64,000 nt of DNA. Source: Lachnospiraceae bacterium. Its GTDB lineage: Bacteria; Bacillota; Clostridia; Lachnospirales; Lachnospiraceae. The DNA is taken from NCBI GenBank assembly GCA_021771695.1, contig JAETON010000011.1, forward strand, positions 20,563 to 84,562, read 5' to 3'. The notes beneath the pieces were generated by a model, which worked only from the letters and a program-made list of their open reading frames with translations, was not told the DNA's origin and made no database searches. Position numbers and translations under genes: made by a program. This document shows positions 43,601-51,049 of this stretch, one piece after another (positions within the stretch are counted from its first letter, which is position 1; each line of letters starts with the position of its first letter).

Positions 43601-45076
43601 AGCACCTTCCAACTTGACGGCTTCTCCTGTTTCATCCGTAGAAATTTTAACAATTTGGAACGCTTGTTTCTTGACTTGTTCTTTTGAAGTTTGTGTACGA
43701 ATCACTGTATTCACAGTTTGCCCTTCATATGTACATTGAATCGTGTATGTATTTGGATCGATTAAATACCCAGTACTTGCACTCTTTTCTTTGAGTAAAT
43801 ACGATCCTAGAGGTACATTTTCTATGGCATCCATACTACCGTCTACCTTTGTTGTACGAGTTGCAACTACATCTCCTTTTGAGTAAAACTTATGTGTTTT
43901 TGCCTTATTATAGATATCTTCAGCCGCAGTTAATTCATACACTGCGCCTTCTAGAGTTGCATCCCCTTGTGCTGTTATTGTTTCCGCATCTTCTTTTTCA
44001 ATAACAATTCTTGCCTTAGGTTCTTCATTGGTTTGTTCAGCACTTCCAACGATAACAGCTGTATTTTGATCTTTATATTTTAGTTCAACAGTAATATGTT
44101 CACTATTCAATAAATATCCATCAGCACTGCGAATTTCCTCAAAAACATATGTACCTAGTTCTAAGTTTTCTAATATAATCTTTCCTTCGCTATTTGTAGT
44201 GTGTTCCATATCGTATCCTGTATCACTTGTCACATGATAGGTTGTATTTGGTACTGTAGCACTTTTATCACTATTGTATTTAGTAAGTGTAATCTTTCCT
44301 GTTGGTGAATTATTTACAAACTTATATACATGCTCATTTGCGTTCCATCCACTCTGTACAGTAATATTTTTGACAGTATTATCAATCAATTTTCCATTAG
44401 GTGCTGTAATTTCTTGCACCTTAAACGTTCCAGATAATACCTGATTAAATACTATTTTTCCATCGCCTCCTGAAGTTCTCGTTGTCGTACTTCCATCAGG
44501 ATAAGTTATTTTAAACACAGCACCACTTAATGGTTGGTCATTTTCATCAACTTTTAAGATAGAAAATCCTCCCATATCTTCAACTGTTTTAATAACTGTC
44601 ATGATTTGATAGGATTGTCCATCCTTATCAATCAATTGGTCAAAACGATCAATACGTACTTTGTCCATCAATGCATGAATGATATGATCATTTCCATACC
44701 AAATGGCAACGTGTTCGGCTTCTCCATGATTTCCAAAGAAAAGTAAATCACCGGGTTTCCATTGACTTTTATCATTCTTATTGATTTCTTTACCTTCAGA
44801 GATCAATTGAATTCGCTGCTGTTCAGCAGTACGATTCAGTTGATATCCAATCGAATGACGAAATACATATTGTGTATATCCACTACAATCAAAAGAATCT
44901 GGACCAACAGCACCCCAGACATATGGTTTTCCTAGATGACTTTCTGCTTCTGCAATAATCTTATTACGATCCGAACTTGTTAAATCTTGTGCAAATATCG
45001 GCGTAAAACTTATGTTCGATATCGTAAGTAGCATCGTAAAAAATACGATACATAGTTTTTTTAATCGATTTTTCAT
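40634..45076 (-). CDS. Wall-anchored NlpC/P60 plus SpaA-repeat adhesin
   Basis: About 1480 aa. A signal peptide (LKKLCIVFFTMLLTISN) is followed by an NlpC/P60 cysteine peptidase domain (AESHLGKPYVWGA, DSFDCSGYTQYVF, HVAIWYGN), about twelve SpaA/CnaB-like beta domains (motifs such as LSGAVFKI, LEGAEFTV, LKGARFGI, LGTYFIKE), and an NPSTG sorting signal with a C-terminal membrane segment and KKKK tail. The repeats should form isopeptide-stabilised rods; the peptidase could cut the recipient or own wall. ATG 45076 lies 6 bases after AAAGGA. No sortase gene is in the window, so a host sortase is needed. It is an adhesin-type gene typical of ICE transfer operons. Confidence 0.92.
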   Translation of the reverse strand: MKNRLKKLCIVFFTMLLTISNISFTPIFAQDLTSSDRNKIIAEAESHLGKPYVWGAVGPDSFDCSGYTQYVFRHSIGYQLNRTAEQQRIQLISEGKEINKNDKSQWKPGDLLFFGNHGEAEHVAIWYGNDHIIHALMDKVRIDRFDQLIDKDGQSYQIMTVIKTVEDMGGFSILKVDENDQPLSGAVFKITYPDGSTTTRTSGGDGKIVFNQVLSGTFKVQEITAPNGKLIDNTVKNITVQSGWNANEHVYKFVNNSPTGKITLTKYNSDKSATVPNTTYHVTSDTGYDMEHTTNSEGKIILENLELGTYVFEEIRSADGYLLNSEHITVELKYKDQNTAVIVGSAEQTNEEPKARIVIEKEDAETITAQGDATLEGAVYELTAAEDIYNKAKTHKFYSKGDVVATRTTKVDGSMDAIENVPLGSYLLKEKSASTGYLIDPNTYTIQCTYEGQTVNTVIRTQTSKEQVKKQAFQIVKISTDETGEAVKLEGAEFTVKLKSEIDQVGWEQAKTYDILKTDQKGFAQSIELPYGTYMVRETKKLDDVFPVDDFTVVVEEDSREPQEWRVLNDAPFKALIKAVKVDKETGKTVLLPGTTFKIKNLDTNEYVGQWVWFPVPHYVDTFETDESGTVTTPNTLKPADYQLEEIQAPFSYTVDKTPIKFTVSSNSAYEMAEDGKTPIITVTKENVSVKGKITVSKIGEQVVSTKQDDKGNIQFIYEKKPVDGAKFIIKAAEDILSADNQGDVIYTKGTKVAELTTKGGKATTDQLPLGKYTVYEQIAGDTFVLNTEVKTVELTYKDQDTAVVSESTEYENQRQKVSLDIMKTDSETGTALKGARFGIYAKQDVIGYDGSILVKAGTLIEQVTSDESGKLSFKVDLPINQHFEIKELQAPIGYASTQEVIDVNTAYKGQEIPTISFKKEVKNEITKVEISKKDATTDEELPGAHLTLKEKDGSVFESWISGNEPHIVKGLEPNTIYQLIETSSPYGFALSQTIEFTVKDTGEIQKVEMKDDLVVGHLKWQKTGEAFNGTVTGQSEFGTTESPVWDTQNLLGANITIYAAEDITLGNGITYWHKDEAIQTLESDWESVTSTQLLVGKYYYVESSDLHGYVTDTQKHYFEIKDSQSTEIQIVNSILENERPRVNVQFTKFMETLEDHEELNAWKDVVFGIYAREDIYNYMGEVAIQAGQLIDTTGIDELGQFDHFPDLPNGTYFVKELQTNKMYILDETEYDFEIAWHGGDVSEYRITIGSDEGIINELQRGSIYLHKTDLDSGKTLADVRFTIATDKAFEHIVQTGLTDKKGYLEFKELELGTYFIKEDPADGYVTNDHIYEVEVKKDGNQLGIKVENKPVEMEFSKVDITSKKELPGAKMQVTEKETGKVIDEWISGKEPHKIKYLVQGKEYVLTEKTAPKGYEIAESIIFKAEDGLKITMKDKLIPENPSTGDQTNIMLYVGGALVSAGVILALWFYKKKKNEEDFD

Positions 45077-45123
45077 GTTCATTCCTTTCTCTGATATGTA
45101 TCAGTTTTTATGCTTGCAAGTAT

Positions 45124-45160
45124 AAAAAAATGGATGATATTTGTTTGTCATATCATCCAT
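45124..45160 (-). terminator. Terminator of CAP lipoprotein gene
   Basis: ATGGATGATAT pairs with ATATCATCCAT around a 9-base loop, followed on the minus strand by a seven-T run. It ends the CAP-domain gene transcript about 140 bases after the gene. Confidence 0.75.
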
Positions 45161-45300
45161 GCCTATTATCAAGAGTTTATTTCATTGTTTTATATTTTCC
45201 GAGTGCTTTCGCACTCATGGTTCAATCACCTTATAGTAGTTCATGGTTTTCTCCTTTCATGTTTCCTATAAGCTGATTTGAATTTGTGGATTTGTTTAGT
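45161..45300 (-). other. Leader-like segment with two tiny overlapping frames
   Basis: An AAAGGAG site precedes a nine-codon frame (MNYYKVIEP) whose stop overlaps the ATG of a 13-codon frame (MSAKALGKYKTMK); a GAGTGC/GCACTC hairpin lies across the junction. They sit between the CAP gene and the terminator. Remnant or genuine micro-peptides cannot be told apart. Confidence 0.3.
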
Positions 45301-46065
45301 TTATTGTTGCCAACACGCTACGACATAAACCTTGCCATTGGCAAATCTTACAGCAACATCCATATAAGATGTATGACTCGATAAAATCGGTGCTTGGTGA
45401 CCAGGTGATGCCATCCAATCATTGACAACTGCACTCGGTGTAAAACTTTGTGACATCATAGCCACGTTTTCTCCACCGGGTATAATTCCTTGTTGTTCTG
45501 CCCACTGTCCAGATGTCATTCCATTTGGTAGTACATGTCCATAATTTTGAAGTTGATGACTCGCTCTTTGTTGTGTAATACTCGTTAGTAATGCATTTGA
45601 GTAAAGAGCAGGTAATCCATTGTTTACTCGAATTGAATTAATTAGACCTCTTACTTCCTCAGCATAACTTGCTTCTGTATACTGAGGTGTTGTTGGTTGT
45701 TCAGGTTGAACTGGTTCTTGAGGTTTCTCCGTTTGTTGAGGAGGAGTTGGAGTAGTTTGTTCTTTCGACGGTTCTTCCTTTGAAGGATTATTTGTCGGTG
45801 TTTCTGAGTTCTGTGTATTTGTTTGATTCTTAGAAGTATCTTTCTTTAAATCTTCTTTCTTTTCATAATTTTTCTTCATTTCATTTTGATCTTTAGAATT
45901 TGTTTCGGATGAATCAGATTCTTTCTTTTTGTCTGATTTTTCTGTATCTTTATTTTCTTTCTGCACAATCTTATCTTTGTCTGCCTTCGCTACTTCTTTC
46001 GGTTGTTCTGTTGTACATCCGGTTAATAACAACAAGCATGCACATAACAAGGTTAATCGTTTCAT
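45301..46065 (-). CDS. CAP-domain lipoprotein
   Basis: 254 aa with a lipoprotein signal (LLCACLLLLTGCTTEQ, lipobox TGC), a long disordered linker rich in Lys, Glu, Thr and Pro, and a C-terminal CAP (SCP/PR1) domain: YAEEVRGLINSIRVNNGLPAL, GENVAMMSQS, VVNDWMASPGHQAPILS, VYVVACWQQ. It should be anchored outside the cell and may aid mating-pair contact. The start overlaps the upstream gene by 4 bases. The exact role of ICE CAP proteins is unknown. Confidence 0.88.
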   Translation of the reverse strand: MKRLTLLCACLLLLTGCTTEQPKEVAKADKDKIVQKENKDTEKSDKKKESDSSETNSKDQNEMKKNYEKKEDLKKDTSKNQTNTQNSETPTNNPSKEEPSKEQTTPTPPQQTEKPQEPVQPEQPTTPQYTEASYAEEVRGLINSIRVNNGLPALYSNALLTSITQQRASHQLQNYGHVLPNGMTSGQWAEQQGIIPGGENVAMMSQSFTPSAVVNDWMASPGHQAPILSSHTSYMDVAVRFANGKVYVVACWQQ

Positions 46066-46265
46066 TTTTCCTCACTCCTTCCTGTTTTTATCATTTGGTT
46101 TATATCTGTTTGAATTTCCTCTAAGTAGTTACAATAAATCCTAAGCATCGCATCCACTTCCTTTGATGGAATATCTGTGTCTTTTCTGTTAATACTTGCG
46201 ACTGTAATAAACGCCTGCATTGAATCATATAGAATATCTAGTTTTACTTGTACATCTTCTAACAT
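46062..46265 (-). CDS. Hypothetical first gene of transfer operon
   Basis: 67 aa from ATG 46265, 9 bases after AGGAGG; it begins LEDVQVKLDILYDSMQAFITVASIN and is helical. Its leader contains the 39-bp element also found before the recombinase gene. No domain recognised. It is the first gene of the transfer operon and overlaps the CAP gene. Confidence 0.65.
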   Translation of the reverse strand: MLEDVQVKLDILYDSMQAFITVASINRKDTDIPSKEVDAMLRIYCNYLEEIQTDINQMIKTGRSEEK

Positions 46266-46281
46266 ATGTATGTACCTCCTT

Positions 46282-46320
46282 ATCAGCAACATACACTATC
46301 ACACAAGTTTCTACATATCT
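46282..46320 (-). promoter_or_regulatory. 39-bp leader element, copy B
   Basis: Matches the copy at 2041-2079 at 32 of 39 positions, same strand, same place just before a ribosome site. This links the transfer operon and the recombination operon. Confidence 0.5.
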
Positions 46321-46329
46321 ATCGAAAAT

Positions 46330-46589
46330 GATATATCTTTTCTATATCTTAATTTTATACCTTATTCTGTCTTTTCGTATCCCCCAAAATCTCTTTTTTT
46401 CATGAACAGTAAAACTAGCGAAATAGCATAAGAAAAGCCTGACTTTTATAAAAATCAGGCAAATTAGCATTTAGTAGCAGTTGCACCCCTTTTTTGAGTG
46501 CTTCAATTTTTACTTATCAAAAAGTGTCAAAAAGCCTTTAGTTATCGGCTTATTTGCACTTTTATTTTCTTACTAGCAGACACACGCAT
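46330..46589. other. Junction between the two elements
   Basis: No gene is supported. It is AT-rich apart from the hairpin at 46437-46460. It must hold the right end of element 1 and left end of element 2, but I could not identify attachment sites. Confidence 0.4.
46430..46460 (-). terminator. Terminator at the element junction
   Basis: GCCTGA and TCAGGC form a stem followed on the minus strand by TTTTCTT; it lies about 130 bases downstream of the element 2 recombinase stop. Confidence 0.65.
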
Positions 46590-48338
46590 TCAACATGTGT
46601 CGTTACTACTATCGGAACACATTTTATCAACCTCGTTGCTGTCATGTGAACACAATTCATTAGTCCTATGCCGTCCTCTTGCATTTTTCCTTTGTGTTTT
46701 AAATTTAGCACCATCTACGCTATTCTTCAAGCCTGTTTTATAAACAAAGGTCAACTGTGCAGGGTCAACATTTCCGTTTTCATCAAGTCCACCTACAATT
46801 ACTTTTTCAACAATGCTTTCAAACACATAGCGGTCAAATTTATCAAGAACCTCATTCTGTTCCAGAGTTTTCTTAAACTCTTTCAAACGTTTTTTTATGT
46901 CTTTCTCATTATCAGAAGTTTCTTGTAACTTTTGTCTTTCTTCAACAAGCTGTTCTTGTTTACTTACTAAATCAGCATATTTACTTTCGTAGGTTTCCTT
47001 ATCAATAATTTCTTCCAGACGCATATCCACAAGTTTACTTTTTTTCTTCTCTAATGCGTCTATCTCCTTTTCCGCTTTTGCAAGTTGTTTTGACACCACA
47101 CTACTACTAAGAGTATCGTCCATTCTCTGCAAAAATTCTTCCAGAACATCTTTATTATCATCACATAATAAACGATAACTTTCTACAAATGCTTCTTCAA
47201 TAGCTGTTTCTGGAATACCTTTGCTATGTTTACAAAATTTCTTTCCTTTCTTCGTAGCCGTTACACATTGCCATATAACCTTGCTGTATTTTGAGCCACT
47301 GTGCCAATTACGTCTTGTTAAAGTACCACCACAAAAGCCACATTCTAGCATACAGCTAAATGCGTATTTCCTGCTATACTTCTCACGCTTACCGCTGCCT
47401 ACCGTTGTTCGGTTCTTATTTCTCCGATTAAGAATTTCCTGTGCTTTTTCAAAAACTTCTTCACTAATAATCGGCTCATGGTGATCTTTCATATAAAATT
47501 TATCTTCTTCACCCATGTTTTCAAGGCGACGTTTGGAAATCGGATCAACAGTAAAAGTTTTGCCTAAGAGTATATCACCCTTGTATTTCTCATTCTTAAT
47601 AATTCCAATAACCGTAGATGGTGCCCATGTGGAACTCCCATACTTCGTTTTATAACCTAGACTTTCAAGCTCCTGTCCAATAACAGAACCACCAGCACCA
47701 TCAACATAACGGTTGAAAATATATCTGACAATCTCTGCTTCTTCTTGATTTACAGTTATTGTCTTATCCTCTGGGTGATAATCATATCCAATACAACCTT
47801 GAAAACCTACCAGCTCGCCGCGCTTCATTTTCATTTTCAACCCTTTTTTTACATTGGCTGAAATGTTCTCGACTTCCTGCTGTGCAACAGAACTAAGAAC
47901 AACAAGCAATAACTCTCCATCCATTGTAAGTGTATTGATTTTTTCATCTTCAAAATAAATGGCGATATTTCTCTCTTTTAGCATACGAACATATTTCAAT
48001 GTGTCTAAAGTATTTCTGGCAAATCTTGATATGGATTTTGTAAATACCATGTCAATTTCACCATTCATACAGTCATTTATCATACGCTGAAAATCTTCTC
48101 GTTTTGTTACTTGTGTCCCCGTAATTGCTTCATCAGCATAAATGTCAGCTAACACCCATTCCTTGTTTTTCTTAATCATGTCAGTATAATACTGAACTTG
48201 TGATTTATAACTGTTTAACTGATCTTCGCTATCTGTACTTACACGGCAATATGCAGCTACACGCAAACGCTCAATGGCTTTTCCACGGGCTTGTCTTGAC
48301 AAAACATTTTTTGCTTTTATTACTTCAACTTCCTGCAT
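46590..48338 (-). CDS. Large serine recombinase (element 2 integrase)
   Basis: 582 aa, complete. Catalytic motif VAAYCRVSTD at about residue 32, then YADEAITGT, SISRFARNT, a Recombinase domain (GCIGYDYHPEDKTITVNQEEAEIVRYIF) and zinc ribbon (CGFCGGTLTRR, later CKHS), followed by a long coiled coil (KAEKEIDALEKKKSKLVD). It resembles TndX-type enzymes that replace int/xis in Tn5397-like relatives of Tn916. GGAGG site precedes ATG 48338. It should excise element 2. Confidence 0.93.
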   Translation of the reverse strand: MQEVEVIKAKNVLSRQARGKAIERLRVAAYCRVSTDSEDQLNSYKSQVQYYTDMIKKNKEWVLADIYADEAITGTQVTKREDFQRMINDCMNGEIDMVFTKSISRFARNTLDTLKYVRMLKERNIAIYFEDEKINTLTMDGELLLVVLSSVAQQEVENISANVKKGLKMKMKRGELVGFQGCIGYDYHPEDKTITVNQEEAEIVRYIFNRYVDGAGGSVIGQELESLGYKTKYGSSTWAPSTVIGIIKNEKYKGDILLGKTFTVDPISKRRLENMGEEDKFYMKDHHEPIISEEVFEKAQEILNRRNKNRTTVGSGKREKYSRKYAFSCMLECGFCGGTLTRRNWHSGSKYSKVIWQCVTATKKGKKFCKHSKGIPETAIEEAFVESYRLLCDDNKDVLEEFLQRMDDTLSSSVVSKQLAKAEKEIDALEKKKSKLVDMRLEEIIDKETYESKYADLVSKQEQLVEERQKLQETSDNEKDIKKRLKEFKKTLEQNEVLDKFDRYVFESIVEKVIVGGLDENGNVDPAQLTFVYKTGLKNSVDGAKFKTQRKNARGRHRTNELCSHDSNEVDKMCSDSSNDTC

Positions 48339-48400
48339 AGTACACCTCCTTATTTTGTGTTCCTTTCATATTGTTATTGTACTACTTTAAAAAACACAAT

Positions 48401-48544
48401 TCAAGCAGTTATGTCAGAAAGCACCTTATAGTCTTTCATCAGCCTTTGTTTTACAAGAGTGTATTCTTTTTCAGAAATCAGTTTACGGGCAAGCAGTTGT
48501 TTTAACATAGCAATTTGCATACTATACCTAATTATATTATTCAT
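48401..48544 (-). CDS. SHOCT-domain protein
   Basis: 47 aa from ATG 48544 with AAGGAGGG. MQIAMLKQLLARKLISEKEYTLVKQRL is a typical SHOCT motif. Similar small proteins sit upstream of large serine recombinases in many ICEs, as at 2094 in this window. Function unknown. Confidence 0.78.
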   Translation of the reverse strand: MNNIIRYSMQIAMLKQLLARKLISEKEYTLVKQRLMKDYKVLSDITA

Positions 48545-48862
48545 TAAAACCCTCCTTGCTTTTTTATTTATGGAAGTAATCAGACGGCTTCGGCAGCTCC
48601 ACTGGACTTTCACCATTCCCATTCTGATGGGTGAACCGTGTCATACGGGTGTATCATTATTCAGATATACGAGTCATGGCAGCAACCTTTCCAAAGATCG
48701 CTTGCGGTTCACTGGCATAATCGCTCGCTGCTTTCCCCATTTCAGTGGTCGTGGCGTTCCAGTCCGCTGGCTCGTCGTATATCAAACGTATCTGATTACT
48801 GTATTCACTTGTCAAAGAACGGAAAAGAGTTAAAATGAGGTGGTAGATACTCTCTGTTATAT
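48545..48862 (-). other. Intergenic segment with GC-richer remnant frame
   Basis: About 300 bases without a called gene. The base composition is richer in GC than the flanks. On the minus strand 48657-48815 reads TSEYSNQIRLIYDEPADWN then TTTEMGKAASDYASEPQA to ISE-stop, a protein-like 52-codon frame with only a TTG start and no ribosome site. It may be the 3' end of a deleted gene. Confidence 0.3.
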
Positions 48863-49102
48863 TTACTTCACTTTGACTTCAAACCCTAAGATTACTTTAA
48901 TCAACGCTGCCCGTATCCTGCCTTTCAGTTCCATATCAAGCACGATATACATATTCCCGTGTTCGTCATAGAACGGGCGTAGGCTGGCTTTTGATATGTA
49001 AGCGTCATAATGGTTCAAAATCTTTTCAATTGCCACCTCGTTACCGTCAGCTGCAGAACTGATGGTCGAGAATGATGGACACTTTTTTGTAGACTTCATC
49101 AT
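48863..49102 (-). CDS. orf8: Tn916 Orf8-like regulator
   Basis: 79 aa with FSTISSAADGNEVAIEKILNHYDAYISKAS and a helix-turn-helix-like half, matching the small HTH regulator next to orf7 in Tn916-type elements. A GGAGG site lies before ATG 49102. It follows the sigma-like gene by a few bases. It is thought to act with Orf7 in element control. Confidence 0.82.
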   Translation of the reverse strand: MMKSTKKCPSFSTISSAADGNEVAIEKILNHYDAYISKASLRPFYDEHGNMYIVLDMELKGRIRAALIKVILGFEVKVK

Positions 49103-49106
49103 GTTT

Positions 49107-49523
49107 TTATTCCTCCTCGTACATATCCTTAATAAGCTTTAATGTGTGCAGCCTGTTTCTACATACGGAAAATCGTTCCATTTCCATAACCTCTGCAATT
49201 TCAGCGTCGGTCATTTCAAGAAAGTAGGACATAAGCAGAATGTTACGTCGGCTTTCTGTTAATTCTTTGATAGCTTCACATAAGCGTTCATCATAGATAT
49301 GGACTTCTGAACCAAATACATCAAATGACGTAAACTCAACGCAATATTCGTCCATGGCACCGATCTGGTTTAACTCCATTTCAGATAAATCACAGAACGG
49401 CGTTTCACGTCTTGCACGTCTGCCAAGCTCTCGGTCATAGTTCTTTACAGTTCGTCCTACAACCTTGCGAGCTAGACAATCAAATTGAAGTCTGATAGCG
49501 CCCTCGAAAGAAGATGGTTTCAT
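49107..49523 (-). CDS. orf7: Tn916 Orf7-like sigma factor
   Basis: 138 aa. A sigma-70 region 4 at the C-terminus (LTESRRNILLMSYFLEMTDAEIAEVMEMERFSVCRNRLHTL) and the N-terminal pattern GAIRLQFDCLARKVVGRTVKNYDRELGRRARRE are characteristic of Tn916 Orf7. It drives element transcription. AAGGGGGTGAG precedes ATG 49523, and a hairpin (GCGAAAAGA/TCTTTTCGC) lies just upstream. Confidence 0.9.
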   Translation of the reverse strand: MKPSSFEGAIRLQFDCLARKVVGRTVKNYDRELGRRARRETPFCDLSEMELNQIGAMDEYCVEFTSFDVFGSEVHIYDERLCEAIKELTESRRNILLMSYFLEMTDAEIAEVMEMERFSVCRNRLHTLKLIKDMYEEE

Positions 49524-49880
49524 AATCTCACCCCCTTTCCAGCGAAAGTTGCTAAAGCGAAAAGACTTCTACCTCTTTTCGCACTAACACTCACCATGAA
49601 AGGTGGGATTTGATACCCAACCGCAAAAATTTTTTGAAAAAGTTTTATGCAGTAAAAAAGCACAAGGGCAATACAGACGTACTGATCTTGTGCTAAACAA
49701 ATTATTCCTGTTATATGCTGTAAAAAACCACATATAGGAGCATTATGTTCCGTAGAATTTAAATGTTTTTTTAATGAACTACCGATGGTCGAAAGTTGTT
49801 GAATATGTAAGTGTTTCATACGGCTACCCCTAGAGCCGATAAAACAAGACCATCCAGTAATTTGTCCAACGTTAGGCAAA
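49524..49880 (-). promoter_or_regulatory. orf7 leader with terminator and leader peptide
   Basis: The minus-strand leader holds a ten-codon frame (MLLYVVFYSI, starting about 49747) followed by a strong terminator, then an anti-terminator-sized gap and a hairpin before the orf7 ribosome site. This layout recalls transcription attenuation upstream of Tn916 genes. A 119-codon frame (49520-49879) spans the region but has no domain and conflicts with the hairpins, so I do not call it. Confidence 0.45.
49653..49694 (-). terminator. Attenuator-type terminator before orf7
   Basis: AGCACAAG/CTTGTGCT stem with a run of U on the minus strand (plus-strand A run 49654-49659). It sits between a short leader frame and orf7. 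Confidence 0.7.
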
Positions 49881-49910
49881 AATAAAACGGCGGCTATATA
49901 ACCGTCGTCT
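49878..49910 (-). terminator. Hairpin after ABC permease remnant
   Basis: CGGCGG/CCGTCG-type stem with one G-U pair, followed on the minus strand by TTTTATTTT; it overlaps the stop of the permease remnant at 49894. Confidence 0.5.
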
Positions 49911-50490
49911 TATTCAAAAGTTCAAAAAGAACTAAACTAAACCCTCTAAAGCAGTATGTATTTATAATCAGTCTTGCAAAATAACAAAGTAGAATTGAAA
50001 TATAAGGTAGCAATCCTTGTGCATCTAATAAACTTATAGGGGTTACAGCAGACCACGGAATAATATTTTGTATACTTTCAGATCAATATAGTCCAACAAA
50101 ACCAATTCCCGATATTTAGTAACTAAAAAGTAAACTAGAGTAGAAAACATTTCTTTGCAAAACACAAATAATAAGTAATGGACTCATTGACAATAGATTG
50201 AGAAATCCAGTTTTTTAGACTTAGATAGATTATCTCACTTGTAAATGATTTAAGTTCTTTGACTTCATATATAGCGGTATAATCTGTCAACGTGATCATT
50301 ACAAACCATAATGCCTATATAACATACTTTCCAAGCAAAAACTTTATTCTATTAGTTGGGGAATACAAAATATTTATCATTGTGCGTTCAACATATTCTT
50401 TTTGTATAAAAATGTAATTACAAAACACCACTCAATATAAGATAGATAATAATTTGAATAGGAATTATCAATCTACGTAACCATTCATTA
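49894..50490 (-). pseudogene. ABC-2 permease remnant
   Basis: Several minus-strand frames read like one decayed ABC-2 membrane permease. KEYVERTMINILYSPTNRIKF, LLGKYVI (stop) ALWFVMIT, LSLKNWISQSIVNE, and in another frame IPWSAVTPISLLDAQGLLPYISILL then NTYCFRGFSLVL follow the order of bacitracin/lantibiotic-type exporters. At least three stops or frameshifts separate them. It shows an earlier cargo of element 2 that has been lost. Confidence 0.65.
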
Positions 50491-50507
50491 CCTGTCATTG
50501 TTGTTAC

Positions 50508-50606
50508 AATAGATTTGGGATTCTGTTTCCATTACATAATTTTTTTATCCTTCTTTCAGATATCTCCTCATTTTATCGAAGCTTCTTCTACAGACATACA
50601 TTCCAT
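50508..50606 (-). pseudogene. Small HTH gene remnant
   Basis: MSVEEASIK is followed by a TGA where the family has Trp, then GDI and, after a one-base shift, SERRIKKLCNGNRIPNLL. This matches the short HTH family that reads roughly VxxASxKWGISxRRIxxLCxxxRIPG. The gene is interrupted by the stop and frameshift and then fused to the permease remnant. Confidence 0.6.
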
Positions 50607-50812
50607 AATAAAATCTACCTTTGAATATTATTTCACGATTTCGTTATAGACGCGTAAACAAACAATAAAAAACGAAATTTCTTTTAAGTACCATAATTTT
50701 TATATCGAAATTACAATTATCCACTTATATACAGCATTTATAGGTAATTCAATGATAAAAAAACACATACTTTACTACTAAATTGCCACAATTGAATGCG
50801 CCTTGATATGAT
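50607..50812. other. Intergenic AT-rich region
   Basis: No gene is supported here; the hairpin at 50813 follows. Confidence 0.35.
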
Positions 50813-50848
50813 AGGGAGATTCCACAATAAAAAACTGTGCATCTCCCT
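50813..50848 (-). terminator. Hairpin after mgtA operon
   Basis: AGGGAGAT/ATCTCCCT with inner CACA/TGTG, about 20 bases after the 56-aa gene. There is no clear U run, so it may be a weak or processed 3' end. Confidence 0.5.
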
Positions 50849-50869
50849 TGATTCATTCATACTGATATC

Positions 50870-51040
50870 TTATTTATAAGACTCTTTTGTGTCTTTTTTT
50901 GGTTTCATGGACCAAAATACTACATTCATTACAATAACAATCAGCAACACAACTGCCATAGCCACCCAAAAGCCGATATTAAGACCAAGCCATTCGGTAG
51001 TTCCAAAAAGGGTCATCCAAAGTTCTTTCCAGTTCATCAT
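50870..51040 (-). CDS. Small membrane protein after mgtA (56 aa)
   Basis: A short gene with a strong AAGGAGG site before the tandem ATGs. It encodes MMNWKELWMTLFGTTEW, then LGLNIGFWVAMAVVLLIVIVM and a basic tail (KPKKDTKESYK): one membrane segment. It lies 9 bases after mgtA. In enterobacteria short hydrophobic peptides regulate MgtC/MgtA; the resemblance is only by size and place. Confidence 0.7.
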   Translation of the reverse strand: MMNWKELWMTLFGTTEWLGLNIGFWVAMAVVLLIVIVMNVVFWSMKPKKDTKESYK

Positions 51041-51049
51041 TCCACCTCC

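Noticed and set aside
46330..46589. Attachment sites for the two elements
   Set aside because: I found no convincing short repeat pair to define att cores; the other ends lie outside the window.
49520..49879. 119-codon frame before orf7
   Set aside because: It overlaps a terminator and a hairpin at the orf7 ribosome site and has no recognisable domain; I treat the region as a leader.
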